Shown: positions 8,734 to 17,794, counted from the stretch's first letter. The stretch: DNA of 64,000 nt from RGIG3701 sp031553595 (GCA_031553595.1 JAVBLI010000005.1:251938-315937); one strand, 5' to 3'. Notes: generated by a model not told the origin, from the sequence alone. Made by a program: numbers and translations.

Positions 8734-9822
8734 ATGAGAAATTTAGCGCCGTTATTCGTAATTTGTGTTATTTTTACTGCGGGGTATGCGTACGCCGCCG
8801 GGGAAACGCTGGACCTTTTACGCGGTGGGCCCGAACTGCCTGATCCGGCGCTGATGGGAAGCGACGATTCTGCGGTTCAGCCGGAAACGGCGAGCATCCC
8901 GCCGCTGACGGAAACGACGGACGTGCCGGCGCTGCCGGATCTGGGCGCTGACCCCGTGGTGACGGGCGGCGTGGCGGATCCGGAGCCGTCCACGAAAGAT
9001 GCCACGAGTATTACGGGTGGGGCCACCACCACGAAATCCGTGCTTGAAACGAATATTTTGCCGCCGAAGAAAGAAACGGCGCCAGTCACCGGTGAGAAAA
9101 CGGTTCAGGACATGGACGTTCCCGCAGATGCCCCTGTCGAAACCGTGGCGGCTTACGGCCCGTGCGCAAATCCCTGCGATTTACCTCCGCGGCGTGTGTG
9201 CGGATGTGCGAATTTCATGCCGCGGCACTGCCGTCAGGCGGTTTTTTCCGGGGGATGCTTGCCGTGTGGGCAGGTTTCGCCCGCCACGTATGTTCAGCCT
9301 GCGGCGCCGGCGTGTGCCGCGACGGTCAGTACCCCGGCGGTGCCGAAATACCGTAAAATTACGAAGGAAATCACGTATGCCGTTCAGGTTCCGTACCAGG
9401 AAGTCTGTACGCGGGTGTATACGGTGAACGTTCCTCGCTGGGAGCTGCGGCCGACGGCGGTGGGAATGGCGTGTGCGTACACGTCCGTGCCGAGCGTGGC
9501 GGAAGGTGCTGAGGGTGCGGAAAGTGTTACGGAGGCTGCTGCGGCCCAGAGTATTACAGGCAGCGCTCCGGCGGAAAATCCTTCGCAGAGTGTGCTGACG
9601 GAAAACACCGTGGCGAATGGCGCGGCGGCGGCGGGATGCATGCCGGCGGCGTGCGCACCGGTGGCGGGATGTGCTCCCGCGGCCCCGGGGCCCCAGATCC
9701 GCACGGTCATGAAGCCGTACTGCGTGATGGTGCCGGAAGAACGCACGCAGCAGTACACGGTCTGGAAATGGCGGACGGAAACCCGGAAATGCCTGGTCGA
9801 GGAATATGTCTGCGAGCCGTGA
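8734..9822 (+). CDS. secreted Cys-rich YTV-like planctomycete cell-wall protein
   Basis: The ATG at 8734 is preferred over an in-frame one at 8665 because it begins a clear signal peptide (LAPLFVICVIFTAGYAYAAG) and has GAGG upstream. The mature protein of 362 residues has a Pro/Thr/Ala-rich first half and a Cys-rich middle (CANPCDLPPRRVCGCANFMP). Two modules contain YAVQVPYQEVCTRVYTVNVP and VMVPEERTQQYTVWKWRTET. These resemble the YTV repeats of planctomycete wall proteins, which are thought to be cross-linked at the cell surface. The substrate of any modification is unknown. Confidence 0.75.
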   Translation: MRNLAPLFVICVIFTAGYAYAAGETLDLLRGGPELPDPALMGSDDSAVQPETASIPPLTETTDVPALPDLGADPVVTGGVADPEPSTKDATSITGGATTTKSVLETNILPPKKETAPVTGEKTVQDMDVPADAPVETVAAYGPCANPCDLPPRRVCGCANFMPRHCRQAVFSGGCLPCGQVSPATYVQPAAPACAATVSTPAVPKYRKITKEITYAVQVPYQEVCTRVYTVNVPRWELRPTAVGMACAYTSVPSVAEGAEGAESVTEAAAAQSITGSAPAENPSQSVLTENTVANGAAAAGCMPAACAPVAGCAPAAPGPQIRTVMKPYCVMVPEERTQQYTVWKWRTETRKCLVEEYVCEP

Positions 9823-9838
9823 TGCGGAAGGCCGGCGG

Positions 9839-10672
9839 ATGATAAAACTGACGGACGCGCATACCCACCTGGAGGCGTTTTCGGATGCGGGAAAAGGCCC
9901 TGAGACTGGTGCGGAAATCGGGCTCTCAGCGGTGGTTCTTAACGCGGCCAGGGAGGCGGACTGGAATGAAATTTTGGCGCTGGCGGAACATGCGCGTTCT
10001 GCTGGCGTTTTTATTTTTCCTCAGTTTGGGCTGCATCCTTGGTATCTGGAAGAGGCGGCGGAAGGCTGGCCTGCGCGTCTGGAGGCGGTTCTGGAGACGG
10101 CCCGCGAGAAAAATTTGCCGGGCGTCGGCGTGGGGGAAATCGGCCTGGACCGTCTGAAAGCCGTGGATGCTGCGGGCAGCGCGGATGAGGCGTCCTGGCG
10201 GCGGCAGATGGACGCGTTTCGTGTGCAGTTTCGCCTGGCCGGGCGGATGAAGATGCCGGTCAGTGTGCATGGCGTGCGGTGCTGGGATGTGCTTTTTCAG
10301 GAGATTTCGGCTGCGATTTCCGCGCTGAGAGATGTGGATGCATGCCCGCGTGCGGTGATTTTTCATGCGTTTTCCGGGCCGGCCGAATTATCGCGGCAGT
10401 GGCTGACGTGGGAGGCCGGGGAGCGTGGGCGCCCGCCGTGTTATTTTTCTTTTTCACCGAGTATTCTGGATCCCGCGCGGAAAAAAATGCGGGAGACGGC
10501 AAAAACGGTACCGCTGGATCGCCTGCTGGTGGAGACGGACATGCATGTCGGGGGGGAGGCGGAGATGCTTTTTTCGGTGGTGCAGGAAATTTCCCGTCTT
10601 CGCGGCGACGAAACCCCGGAAACGCTGGCCGCGGCATGCGAAAGAAACCTGCGTCACGTTTTCTTCGCCTAA
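9839..10672 (+). CDS. TatD-family metal-dependent hydrolase
   Basis: This is a 277-residue TatD-like amidohydrolase-fold protein; family members are DNases or exonucleases. Metal-binding motifs appear in order: DAHTHLE near the N-terminus, GVGEIGLDR near residue 98, VSVHGVRCWD near 140, HAFSG near 175 and LLVETDM near 226. The start at 9839 has GGAAGG upstream. The gene lies 16 bp after the YTV-like gene, probably in one transcript. Its TAA stop falls inside the left terminal repeat of a family A element. Confidence 0.85.
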   Translation: MIKLTDAHTHLEAFSDAGKGPETGAEIGLSAVVLNAAREADWNEILALAEHARSAGVFIFPQFGLHPWYLEEAAEGWPARLEAVLETAREKNLPGVGVGEIGLDRLKAVDAAGSADEASWRRQMDAFRVQFRLAGRMKMPVSVHGVRCWDVLFQEISAAISALRDVDACPRAVIFHAFSGPAELSRQWLTWEAGERGRPPCYFSFSPSILDPARKKMRETAKTVPLDRLLVETDMHVGGEAEMLFSVVQEISRLRGDETPETLAAACERNLRHVFFA

Positions 10673-10851
10673 AGCACATCCAAAATCAATATAAACGGCG
10701 GGAAACAGTAGCCGGGAGCGGAGCTTTAGCGCAGAGACCAGATCGAAGTGGGAAAAACTCGGCCATTCTATCCGGTCTCTGCGCGTCACTGCGTTCCGCT
10801 CCACTCCCGGCTGTTGTTTTTGTGAGTGAAAAAAATTGATAACTGCTCTGG
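10669..10851. repeat. family A element, copy A2 (near full length)
   Basis: The outer ends are CTAAAGCA (10669-10676) and TGCTCTGG (10844-10851). The core hairpin at 10703-10820 runs from AAACAGTAGCCGGGAGCG to the inverted arm ending CCCGGCTGTTGTTTT. The element begins at the TatD stop codon: the TAA is part of CTAAAGCA. Confidence 0.88.
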
Positions 10852-11006
10852 TGACAAAAAATTTCAAAAAATTCGCAAAATTCCTGCTTTTCACGGAAAC
10901 TGCTCTTTACGAAACGCGGAAAATCTGTCATACATGTTTAACATTTCTGAACAAGGAAGTTTTTCGGCGAGTTTTTGCCGTTTTTTAAACAAAGGAGTGG
11001 AATAAA

Positions 11007-11744
11007 ATGACTAAATCAAAATTGTGTGTAATTTTAGGGGTGGCGGTTTTAGGCATTACGCTGGTCTACAACGTGTTTGCGCAGTCCGGCGCGAATACCG
11101 GCGCTCGACAGCAGGCTCCCGCGTCGGTGGCGCTGGTGGATATCGATTTTATCATGGGCCAGAACGCGACCGTGGATACGGAAATCGTGAAAGTGAACGA
11201 GCATTACAGCAAGTTGATGATGGCCGAGGATGCGAAGCGTGAGGAAATCAAGCAGCTTCAGGAGCAGATGAGCCGACTGCAGAAGGGTTCGGAAGCGTAC
11301 CGCAAAATCGAGCAGCAGATGATCTCGCGCGGCAGCGATATCAGCGCCCGCCAGATGCTGCTGGTGAAGGAAATGACAGAAGCACGGATGCGGGTTCTGC
11401 GGACCACCTACGAAACCACGCTGAAGCAGACAGAGCGCGTCGCGCGGCATTTTGGCATGACGATCGTCTTGAATTACGACCGTCAGAAGTTGCCGGAAAA
11501 CGCGCCCATGCTGCCCTCCATCCAGCAGTATGAGCAGTACATGATGCAGTACACGCAGTTCATGGCGGCTCGCACCGTGGTGTGGGCGAACACGAATGCC
11601 GTGGATCTGACGCAGTTGGTGCTGACGGAAATCCAGAATGCAAATCCCGAGACGATCCGTAAGGCGGACGCCACGCAGTCCGCGACAGCGGGTCAGCCGG
11701 CAGCGGCAGCGGCAGCGGTGGGCACGAAAGCGGGCCAGCGCTAA
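11007..11744 (+). CDS. OmpH/Skp-family periplasmic chaperone-like protein
   Basis: This 245-residue protein has a signal peptide (LCVILGVAVLGITLVYNVFAQ) and a long charged coiled coil at about 70-150 (EEIKQLQEQMSRLQKGSEAY), typical of Skp/OmpH, which escorts outer-membrane proteins across the periplasm. VALVDIDFIMGQNATV corresponds to the first beta strand of the family. The C-terminus is Ala/Gln-rich. AAAGGAG precedes the ATG, and a strong terminator follows. The position just upstream of lpxC fits an envelope-biogenesis role. Confidence 0.8.
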   Translation: MTKSKLCVILGVAVLGITLVYNVFAQSGANTGARQQAPASVALVDIDFIMGQNATVDTEIVKVNEHYSKLMMAEDAKREEIKQLQEQMSRLQKGSEAYRKIEQQMISRGSDISARQMLLVKEMTEARMRVLRTTYETTLKQTERVARHFGMTIVLNYDRQKLPENAPMLPSIQQYEQYMMQYTQFMAARTVVWANTNAVDLTQLVLTEIQNANPETIRKADATQSATAGQPAAAAAAVGTKAGQR

Positions 11745-11762
11745 GGAAAAATCCTTTCTGAG

Positions 11763-11808
11763 GCGGGTATTTTATCTGCATTAAAATAGGTAAAATACCC
11801 GCTTTTTA
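11763..11808 (+). terminator. Rho-independent terminator after the OmpH-like gene
   Basis: GCGGGTATTTTA (11763-11774) pairs perfectly with TAAAATACCCGC (11791-11802) and is followed by TTTTT. Confidence 0.9.
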
Positions 11809-12035
11809 TCAAAACAAGTGAATTTGCGGGCGATTTGCCGCCCCGAGACTTGCCACGAGCGGGTCTTTGATGTAATATGATGTTTACTCGTGCCATTTGA
11901 TGATTCCGCTGCTCCATGGTCAGGAAGCCGTGTTTTCCGGAGGGTAATCGGCGAATCAGTAGGAAAACTCAATCGTTCCGAGTAAAAAGACCTTTCATTC
12001 GACGTAAAATTCGCAGAGTTCCACGAGAGTTTCCC

Positions 12036-12953
12036 ATGAAGTTCCCACCACCCCGCTGCCAACGCACCATTAAATCTTCCGTTGCCGTGGAAGGTTTTGG
12101 GTACTGGTCCGGAAAAGACATTCGTGTCGAATTTCGTCCGGCCGATCCGGGCACGGGGCTGACTTTTTTCCGTGACGATCTGCCCGGGTGCCCGCGCATT
12201 CCGGTGGTGTATAAAAATCGTATTGAAGCGCATCACCGCACGTGCCTGGCCGTGGGAGATACGTTCGTCGGGATGGTGGAGCATGTCCTGGCGGCTTTGG
12301 CCGGGATGTGGGTGGATAATTGTGAGATTCACGTCACCGAGTCGGAAATGCCCGGCATGGACGGCAGTGCCAGCGCTTTTGTGGAGGCGCTGGAGTCAGT
12401 GGGATTTCTCTCGCAGCGGCATCCCGTGAAGGTGCATCAGGTGAATCGCACCGTCCGTCTGGAAGAAGCGCAGCGGTGGATTGAGATTTCACCCGCCCCG
12501 CCCGGAGTGCTGAAACTGGCGTACGATCTGGATTACGCAAAGTGCGTTTCGATCGGCCATCAGCGAATGGAATTGGAGCTGACACCGGAAAGTTTTAAGC
12601 GGGAAATCGCGCCGGCGCGGACGTTCGTGACGCTGGATGATGTGGAAGTGTTGCAAAAATCCGGTTTAGCGCAGCGGGCCACAGTGAAAGATCTACTGGT
12701 GTTCGGCGAACATGGCGTGATCGAGAACACGCTGCGTTTCGCGGATGAGTGTGTGCGGCATAAACTTCTGGATTTGGTCGGCGACTTATGTCTCAGCGGC
12801 GGCACGTGGAACGGAAGTTTCTTCGGATTCCGCAGCGGGCATGACCTCAATTATCGCTTCATGCGGCAGTTGATGCAGCAGGAAGAATACGCCCCGGCCG
12901 TCCACGGAGAGATCATCCTGGAGCAGAAACCCATCATCGCCGCCGTGGGGTGA
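12036..12953 (+). CDS. lpxC: UDP-3-O-acyl-N-acetylglucosamine deacetylase
   Basis: LpxC carries out the committed deacetylation step of lipid A synthesis. The zinc ligands are in place: H83 in MVEHVLAAL, and H242 and D246 in RHKLLDLVGD. H269 in SGHDLN is the catalytic acid. This spacing equals the E. coli H79/H238/D242/H265 set. I chose the ATG at 12036 (305 residues), which matches family length; an in-frame ATG at 11916 would add 40 basic residues that do not belong to the fold. Presence of LpxC implies LPS in this organism. Confidence 0.94.
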   Translation: MKFPPPRCQRTIKSSVAVEGFGYWSGKDIRVEFRPADPGTGLTFFRDDLPGCPRIPVVYKNRIEAHHRTCLAVGDTFVGMVEHVLAALAGMWVDNCEIHVTESEMPGMDGSASAFVEALESVGFLSQRHPVKVHQVNRTVRLEEAQRWIEISPAPPGVLKLAYDLDYAKCVSIGHQRMELELTPESFKREIAPARTFVTLDDVEVLQKSGLAQRATVKDLLVFGEHGVIENTLRFADECVRHKLLDLVGDLCLSGGTWNGSFFGFRSGHDLNYRFMRQLMQQEEYAPAVHGEIILEQKPIIAAVG

Positions 12954-12992
12954 GTGCTTTTTCTTGTTTTTCGAGTTTTCTTCGGCGAATGG

Positions 12993-13017
12993 AAGCGGAA
13001 AATGAAGCCGCTTTTTT
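12993..13017 (+). terminator. Rho-independent terminator after lpxC
   Basis: AAGCGG (12993-12998) pairs with CCGCTT (13008-13013) across a 9 nt loop, followed by T residues, 40 bp after the lpxC stop. Confidence 0.7.
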
Positions 13018-13041
13018 CTTGCGCTGTTTCAGCGCGTATTC

Positions 13042-13070
13042 TTGCATTTTTTGGCGTTTTCCATTAAAAT
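13042..13070 (+). promoter_or_regulatory. sigma70-type promoter for the FemAB gene
   Basis: TTGCAT (13042-13047), a 17 bp spacer and TAAAAT (13065-13070) lie 43 bp upstream of the FemAB ATG. Confidence 0.65.
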
Positions 13071-13112
13071 AGTCATGGTTGTGTGTCGTGACGCTGAATC
13101 TGATGGAAATTT

Positions 13113-14210
13113 ATGCCTGCCCTCTCCGAAAATATTACCGTTTCGCTGCGTGAATCGCCGGTTTCTGACACGTGGTTCGAAGAACTGACGGCGGGGATTT
13201 CGTGTCTGCATCCGGCGCGGTTGCCCGCCTGGAACGGCATTCTGGCGGAGGCGTTTACGCAGAAATGTTACACGGTGACGGCGGAGGTTTCGGGCCGGCC
13301 CGCGGGCGTGCTGCCGTTGGTGTTCATGAAAAGCCTGCTTTTCGGGCGATTTTTGATCGCGCTGCCGTACTTGAATGTGGGGGGGCCGCTGGTGGCGGAG
13401 ACCCTCTGCGAAGATTTTTCGGAGTTTCAAAATTTTCAGGCGGAAGTCGACTCCCGGCTGGTGGATGAGGCTGTGCGGCTGGCGGATGCGCTGGATGTGC
13501 GGTATCTGGAGCTGCGAAATGAACGGGAAATCGCGCACCCGGCCTTAAATTTTAAACGCACCAGTAAAGTGCTCATGCGGCTGGAACTCCCGGCGGAGGA
13601 AGAAACGCTCTGGCAGCGGCTGTCGCCGAAAGTGCGGAATCAGGTGCGGAAGGGGCAGCGCGCGGAGCATGAAATCCGCTGGGGCGGCGAGGAACTGGTG
13701 CCGCAATTTTATGAACTTTTCGCTCACACCATGCGGGATGTGGGCACACCTGTTTATTCGCGCCGACTTTTTGAACGCATCACGGCAGAACTCGGCAGCG
13801 CTGCGGAAATCTGCGTGATTTCGGACGCCGAGAAGCGTGACGTGGCCGCTGCGCTGCTGCTGCACGGACGTGAGTTGACGGAAGTGCCCAGCGCCGCCGC
13901 TCTGCGGAGCTCGCATGCGAATTGCGCGAATATGTTCATGTACTGGGAACTGCTGGCGCGGAGCATCCGTCGCGAGCAGCGGATTTTTGATTTCGGCCGC
14001 AGCAGTGAAGGATGTAACACGTGGCGGTTCAAAAAACAGTGGGGGGCGCAGCCGGTCCCGTCCGTGTGGCAGTATTACGTCCGCCGGGGCAGCATGGACG
14101 ACTTGCGGCCGGACAATACGGGGTACGGACTGGCGATTCGCGTATGGAAACGCCTGCCGGTGTGGCTGACGAAATGCCTCGGGCCGCGAATTGTGCGGGG
14201 GATTCCGTAA
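13113..14210 (+). CDS. FemAB-like acyltransferase, PEP-CTERM/XrtA-associated type
   Basis: This 365-residue GNAT-fold protein is of the FemAB family. The C-terminal pattern (FDFGRSSEGCNTWRFKKQWGAQP) and the GRFLIALPYLNVGGPL segment match the subgroup that accompanies PEP-CTERM/XrtA exopolysaccharide loci. In that context it probably transfers an amino acid or acyl group to an extracellular polymer; the substrate is unknown. A PEP-CTERM protein is encoded at 27891, supporting the association, but no XrtA exosortase gene is in this window. Confidence 0.8.
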   Translation: MPALSENITVSLRESPVSDTWFEELTAGISCLHPARLPAWNGILAEAFTQKCYTVTAEVSGRPAGVLPLVFMKSLLFGRFLIALPYLNVGGPLVAETLCEDFSEFQNFQAEVDSRLVDEAVRLADALDVRYLELRNEREIAHPALNFKRTSKVLMRLELPAEEETLWQRLSPKVRNQVRKGQRAEHEIRWGGEELVPQFYELFAHTMRDVGTPVYSRRLFERITAELGSAAEICVISDAEKRDVAAALLLHGRELTEVPSAAALRSSHANCANMFMYWELLARSIRREQRIFDFGRSSEGCNTWRFKKQWGAQPVPSVWQYYVRRGSMDDLRPDNTGYGLAIRVWKRLPVWLTKCLGPRIVRGIP

Positions 14211-14270
14211 CGGCGTGGTGAATACCCCCATTAGTCGCGCAGCGTGTGGCAGCCGAAATGCGCGGCACAA

Positions 14271-14380
14271 GAACAGCAGCCGGGAACGCAGCAAAGCGCA
14301 GTGACGGGATTAGAACTGGGGAAATATTCGGCGGTGTTTATCCGGTCACTGCACTGCGTTTCGTTCCCGGCTGCTGTTTT
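14271..14380. repeat. family A hairpin element, copy A3
   Basis: The left arm begins GAACAGCAGCCGGGAACG and the right arm ends CGTTCCCGGCTGCTGTTTT, about 110 bp. The inner arms carry GTGACGGGAT / ATCCGGTCAC, the GTGAC variant of the usual GAGAC. It sits 60 bp after the FemAB stop. Confidence 0.9.
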
Positions 14381-14463
14381 AAAGAGTGACACAAAAACGG
14401 CAGCCACGCGCTGGGCGGCTAAACGGGCGTAACTTAATGGTAAAATTATTTATGAGGTTAATC

Positions 14464-15732
14464 ATGACCAAAAAATTTACATGGATACTTGTGGCACTCC
14501 TGGCAGCGTGTTCCATTCATCACGCGGAAGCTCAGAACTGGCCTGAGTTTCTCGGCAAAAACGGGGATAATCACAGCCCGGCAAAAAATCTCCCGGTCAT
14601 GTGGAGTGAGACGGAAAATGTCACGTGGAAGACGCCGCTGCATGACCACGGGTGGTCTTCGCCGGTGATTTTCGGGGATCAGATCTGGATGACGGCCGCG
14701 CCGAATGATGGACTGAAAATGTATGCCATCTGTGTGGATAAAGTGTCGGGAGAAATCCTTCATGACATCCTGGTTTTCGAGAATGAAACCACGGAGGAGG
14801 ATGACTTGATCGGCGTGAACACTTTCGCGTCCTGCACGCCGTGTGTGGAGCAGGGGCGGGTGTATGTGCATTTCGGGACGTACGGAACCGCGTGCCTGGA
14901 CACGAAAACGGGGAAGAAAATCTGGCAGCGGCGTGACCTGAACATCCAGCATCTTCGCGGGCCGGGGTCTTCGCCGATTCTGTATGGAGACACGCTCATC
15001 GTGCAGTATGACGGCGCGGATAAGCAGTTCGTGACCGCTTTCGACAAAAAAACCGGAAAAACCGTCTGGCAGACCGATCGTTCCGTGGATTTCGGGAACA
15101 TGGACCCGGATTTGCGGAAGGCGTACTGCACGCCGATTATCGTGAAGGTGGATGGGCTGGATCAGATGGTAAGTGTGGGGGCGCAGGCCGCTTATGGATA
15201 TGACCCGAAAACGGGGGCGGAAATCTGGCGCGTGCGGTTTAACGGATTTTCGAATGCCGCGCGGCCGGTCAGCGCCGGGGAAGTCGTGCTGCTGGTGACG
15301 GGGTACGCCCGTGGGAATCTGCTGGCCGTGAAGCCGGACGGAAAAGGGGATGTCAGCGAAACGCATATCGCGTGGCAGCAGACGAAAGCCGTGCCGCTGA
15401 AGCCCACGGGAATCGTCGTCGGCCGTGCCGTTTACCTGGTGGATGACCGCGGCATCTTTTCCTGCATGGCCCTGGAAGACGGCGAGCTGCTGTGGCAGAG
15501 CCGCCTCGGCGGGAATTTTTCCGCCACGCCGCTTTATGCGGACGAAAAACTGTACTGCTTCGACGAAGAGGGGAAATGCCATATTTTGCTGCCATCCGCG
15601 GATGAGGACGAAAAAACGTTTCTGCCCGTGAATGAGCTGGACGCCGGCGCGCTGGCATCTCCCTGTGCACAGGACGGCGTGCTATTCGTGCGCACGAAAA
15701 CGCATCTTTACCGGATCGAGAAAAAAGATTAA
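14464..15732 (+). CDS. PQQ-type beta-propeller protein, secreted
   Basis: This 422-residue protein starts with a signal peptide (FTWILVALLAACSIHHAEAQ). ATG 14464 is preferred over in-frame ATGs at 14386 and 14437, and GAGG lies 8 bp upstream. The mature part is a WD-like propeller with repeated blades: NVTWKTPLHDHGWSSPVIFG, TGKKIWQRRDLN, TGKTVWQTDRS, TGAEIWRVRFNG and DGELLWQSRLGG. Such proteins are very abundant in planctomycetes and include BamB-like scaffolds. No PQQ enzyme active site is evident, so an enzymatic role is not claimed. The stop codon lies in a family A remnant. Confidence 0.85.
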   Translation: MTKKFTWILVALLAACSIHHAEAQNWPEFLGKNGDNHSPAKNLPVMWSETENVTWKTPLHDHGWSSPVIFGDQIWMTAAPNDGLKMYAICVDKVSGEILHDILVFENETTEEDDLIGVNTFASCTPCVEQGRVYVHFGTYGTACLDTKTGKKIWQRRDLNIQHLRGPGSSPILYGDTLIVQYDGADKQFVTAFDKKTGKTVWQTDRSVDFGNMDPDLRKAYCTPIIVKVDGLDQMVSVGAQAAYGYDPKTGAEIWRVRFNGFSNAARPVSAGEVVLLVTGYARGNLLAVKPDGKGDVSETHIAWQQTKAVPLKPTGIVVGRAVYLVDDRGIFSCMALEDGELLWQSRLGGNFSATPLYADEKLYCFDEEGKCHILLPSADEDEKTFLPVNELDAGALASPCAQDGVLFVRTKTHLYRIEKKD

Positions 15733-15775
15733 GAGCGTTTTCGGCTACTGTTTTTGTGTCCAAATGAATAAAAAA
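15730..15775. repeat. deletion derivative of family A element
   Basis: TTAAGAGCGTTTT, like the left terminus ATTAGAGCATTTT of copy A6, is joined directly to right-arm sequence CGGCTACTGTTTTTGTGTCC and AAATGAAT. The TAA stop of the PQQ-propeller gene is part of the terminus. The rest of the gap to 16040 holds the promoter below and nothing else recognised. Confidence 0.6.
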
Positions 15776-15922
15776 AACTTTTGAGCGGCGAAAAAATGCC
15801 GTCCCGCCGGATGTTTTTTCGTGTTTTCGTCACCCCGAGCATGTAAAACCCTTAAAACCCTGTTTTTTTATCCGAAAAAAAGATAAAAATACCCAAAATT
15901 TCCATTTCCCGCCATTTAACGG

Positions 15923-15952
15923 TTGACTTTTGCCGTCCCCGACGATTATAAT
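15923..15952 (+). promoter_or_regulatory. sigma70-type promoter for the gene at 16041
   Basis: TTGACT (15923-15928), an 18 bp spacer and a perfect TATAAT (15947-15952) lie 89 bp before the ATG. Confidence 0.75.
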
Positions 15953-16040
15953 ATTAAAGATCGTGTTTTTATAGGTTTCGGGAATCCCGCATTCCTCGAA
16001 AAATCGTCTGATTTCAGAGACATAAGCGTCCATTATTAAT

Positions 16041-17153
16041 ATGCCATTTTCGAACATGAAATTTTGCCGCCTTTTTATCCGTTTCCGCACCATCGCGTTT
16101 TGCGGGATGGCGTTTCTTCTGCTCAGAGGTGGCCTGCCTGTTTACGGACAGACGGCTCCGGCCGGTGGCGCGGAAAATCCGGCACCAGCTGCCAGAAATC
16201 CTGCGACGACTGCGGCGCCGCCCCGCACGGTGACGCCTTCCAGGCCGAGAATCCCCGCGCGAAATCTCGCGCCGCACGTCTTCCGCCCCATTAACCCGGC
16301 CCTGGACGACCTGCAAACGGATTTCGTACGGGACATCAACGAAATCGTGGCGCAGCACGGCGACGATGTGAATTACTCGTGGGCCAAAGAGGTTTCGTTC
16401 CGCCCGAGCATCTGGTATCTTTCGCTGGAACTGAAGCCCATGCGGACGATCGAGGTGGAGCTGCCGGGGCCGGACGGCCGACTGCGGCGTCAAATCGTCT
16501 GGTACCTGATTTATAAGGTGCGCAATCCGGGGATGGTTTACGAGCAGGTGCAGTCGCCTCAGAGTGCCGAAGCATTAAAAATAGCCAAAACTTTGGCGTC
16601 CGTTGGGCAGCTTCCCATTCCGCCCGAACGCCAGTTTTATGATATTAAGCCGAATGCAAAGACGACGATTCGTTTCGTGCCGAATTTTGAGCTGACGACG
16701 CTGGATTCGACGAAATTCGACCCGAAAACCGGGAAAACGGTGCCAGCTCCCATGCGTTACGCGGACCGTTTCATGCCGCTGGCGGCGAAAGCCGTGCGGA
16801 TGCGGGAGGATCCGGGCCGAGAGATTCTCGACAGTGTGCAGATGACGCTGCGCCCGATCCAGCCCGGCGAGGAAGTCTGGGGCATGGCGCTGTGGAGTGG
16901 CGTGAATCCCACGACGGATAAATTTTCCGTTTACATCAGCGGCCTGACGAACGCCATGCAGTGGGAAGAGGATCTTTCGAAATACACACCGAACGGGCGG
17001 GTGGCGGAAGGCCGAACCTTGAAATTCAAAACACTGAAGCTGAATTACTGGAAGCCGGGCGACGAGACGGCCACGGGGCAGCGCTCCGAGGTTTTCCGCA
17101 TGGGGATTCCGGATGTGGACGGGGGGCTTGACTACCTGTGGCTTTTCAGGTAA
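16041..17153 (+). CDS. secreted planctomycete protein, unknown function
   Basis: This 370-residue product has an N-terminal hydrophobic segment (IAFCGMAFLLLRGGLPVYGQ) that looks like a signal peptide, followed by a Pro/Ala/Thr linker to about residue 70. The globular part contains VSFRPSIWYLSLELKPMRTI, QIVWYLIYKVRNPG and EEVWGMALWSGVNPTTDKF. I recall similar proteins only from planctomycetes and cannot give a function. An ATG at 16056 is an alternative start. It lies 67 bp before rpmA. Confidence 0.75.
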   Translation: MPFSNMKFCRLFIRFRTIAFCGMAFLLLRGGLPVYGQTAPAGGAENPAPAARNPATTAAPPRTVTPSRPRIPARNLAPHVFRPINPALDDLQTDFVRDINEIVAQHGDDVNYSWAKEVSFRPSIWYLSLELKPMRTIEVELPGPDGRLRRQIVWYLIYKVRNPGMVYEQVQSPQSAEALKIAKTLASVGQLPIPPERQFYDIKPNAKTTIRFVPNFELTTLDSTKFDPKTGKTVPAPMRYADRFMPLAAKAVRMREDPGREILDSVQMTLRPIQPGEEVWGMALWSGVNPTTDKFSVYISGLTNAMQWEEDLSKYTPNGRVAEGRTLKFKTLKLNYWKPGDETATGQRSEVFRMGIPDVDGGLDYLWLFR

Positions 17154-17220
17154 AATGTGCGTTCTGTAATTTTCGGATATTATCGAAATGACACATTTTA
17201 CTTGAGAAAGGGTGGATATT

Positions 17221-17490
17221 ATGGCTCATAAGAAGGGGCAAGGCAGCAGCCGTAACGGTCGTGATTCGAATGCGCAGCGGCTGGGTGTGAAGCGTTTCGC
17301 CGGTGAATTCGTCCGTGCGGGGAACATCATCGTGCGTCAGGTCGGAAATAAATTCCATCCCGGCGCGTGCATCGGCCAAGGCAGTGATTACACGCTGTTC
17401 GCGCTGGAAGATGGTTATGTCCGTTTCGACCGCGAAGGTCGTCGAGTGAATATCTGCAAAACCCGCGAAGAATCGGTGGCGGCGCAGTAA
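17221..17490 (+). CDS. rpmA: 50S ribosomal protein L27
   Basis: The 89-residue sequence beginning MAHKKGQGSSRNGRDSNAQR is the L27 signature, and VGNKFHPGACIGQGSDYTLF is typical of its core. The start at 17221 matches the family; the ATG 9 bp upstream would add three residues. The canonical neighbour rplU (L21) is not adjacent. A hairpin terminator follows. Confidence 0.97.
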   Translation: MAHKKGQGSSRNGRDSNAQRLGVKRFAGEFVRAGNIIVRQVGNKFHPGACIGQGSDYTLFALEDGYVRFDREGRRVNICKTREESVAAQ

Positions 17491-17524
17491 CGCACGGCCG
17501 GCTTTTTTAAGCGACAAAAAATAA

Positions 17525-17560
17525 AAACGTGGCTCCGGTATCCGGGGTCGCGTTTTTTTG
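17525..17560 (+). terminator. Rho-independent terminator after rpmA
   Basis: ACGTGGCTCCGG pairs with CCGGGGTCGCGT across a 3 nt loop, with G-U wobbles, followed by seven T residues. Confidence 0.75.
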
Positions 17561-17610
17561 TGGTTTTAATGCCCCCAGTGCCAGCGCATTTTTGGCGTGA
17601 TTTTGGGTAA

Positions 17611-17709
17611 GAACAGCAGCCGGGAATGCAGCGAAGCGGAATGACCGGATCGAAGTGGGGAAACACGCGGCGGTGCTAATCCGGTCTCTGCGCTAACGGT
17701 TGCTGTTTT
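17611..17709. repeat. family A hairpin element, copy A4 (right arm deleted in part)
   Basis: The left arm is complete (GAACAGCAGCCGGGAATG). The right arm lacks the CTCCGCTCCCGGC block, so it jumps from CTCTGCGCTAACG to GTTGCTGTTTT. It is therefore an internally deleted copy. Confidence 0.8.
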
Positions 17710-17754
17710 CTTGCGGCTGCACGCTCTCTGGGCACACGCGCCTCGGTACTCCGC

Positions 17755-17794
17755 AAAAAAAAGCCCCGAAAGTCGACGTTACGACCTTCGGGGC
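17755..17794 (-). terminator. strong hairpin, probable terminator for the minus-strand gene at 18027
   Basis: GCCCCGAAAGTCG (17763-17775) pairs with CGACCTTCGGGGC (17782-17794) with one mismatch. Eight A residues at 17755-17762 read as a T run on the minus strand. It lies about 230 bp downstream of the minus-strand stop. Between them (17795-18026) I see no gene. Confidence 0.6.

Noticed and set aside
10279..10839. Several open frames crossing family A hairpins that share peptide pieces.
   Set aside because: The shared peptides come from the repeated DNA, not from homologous genes.
15830..16093. An 87-codon minus-strand reading frame upstream of the gene at 16041.
   Set aside because: It overlaps a perfect promoter and the start of the plus-strand gene, lacks a ribosome site and ends in low-complexity residues.
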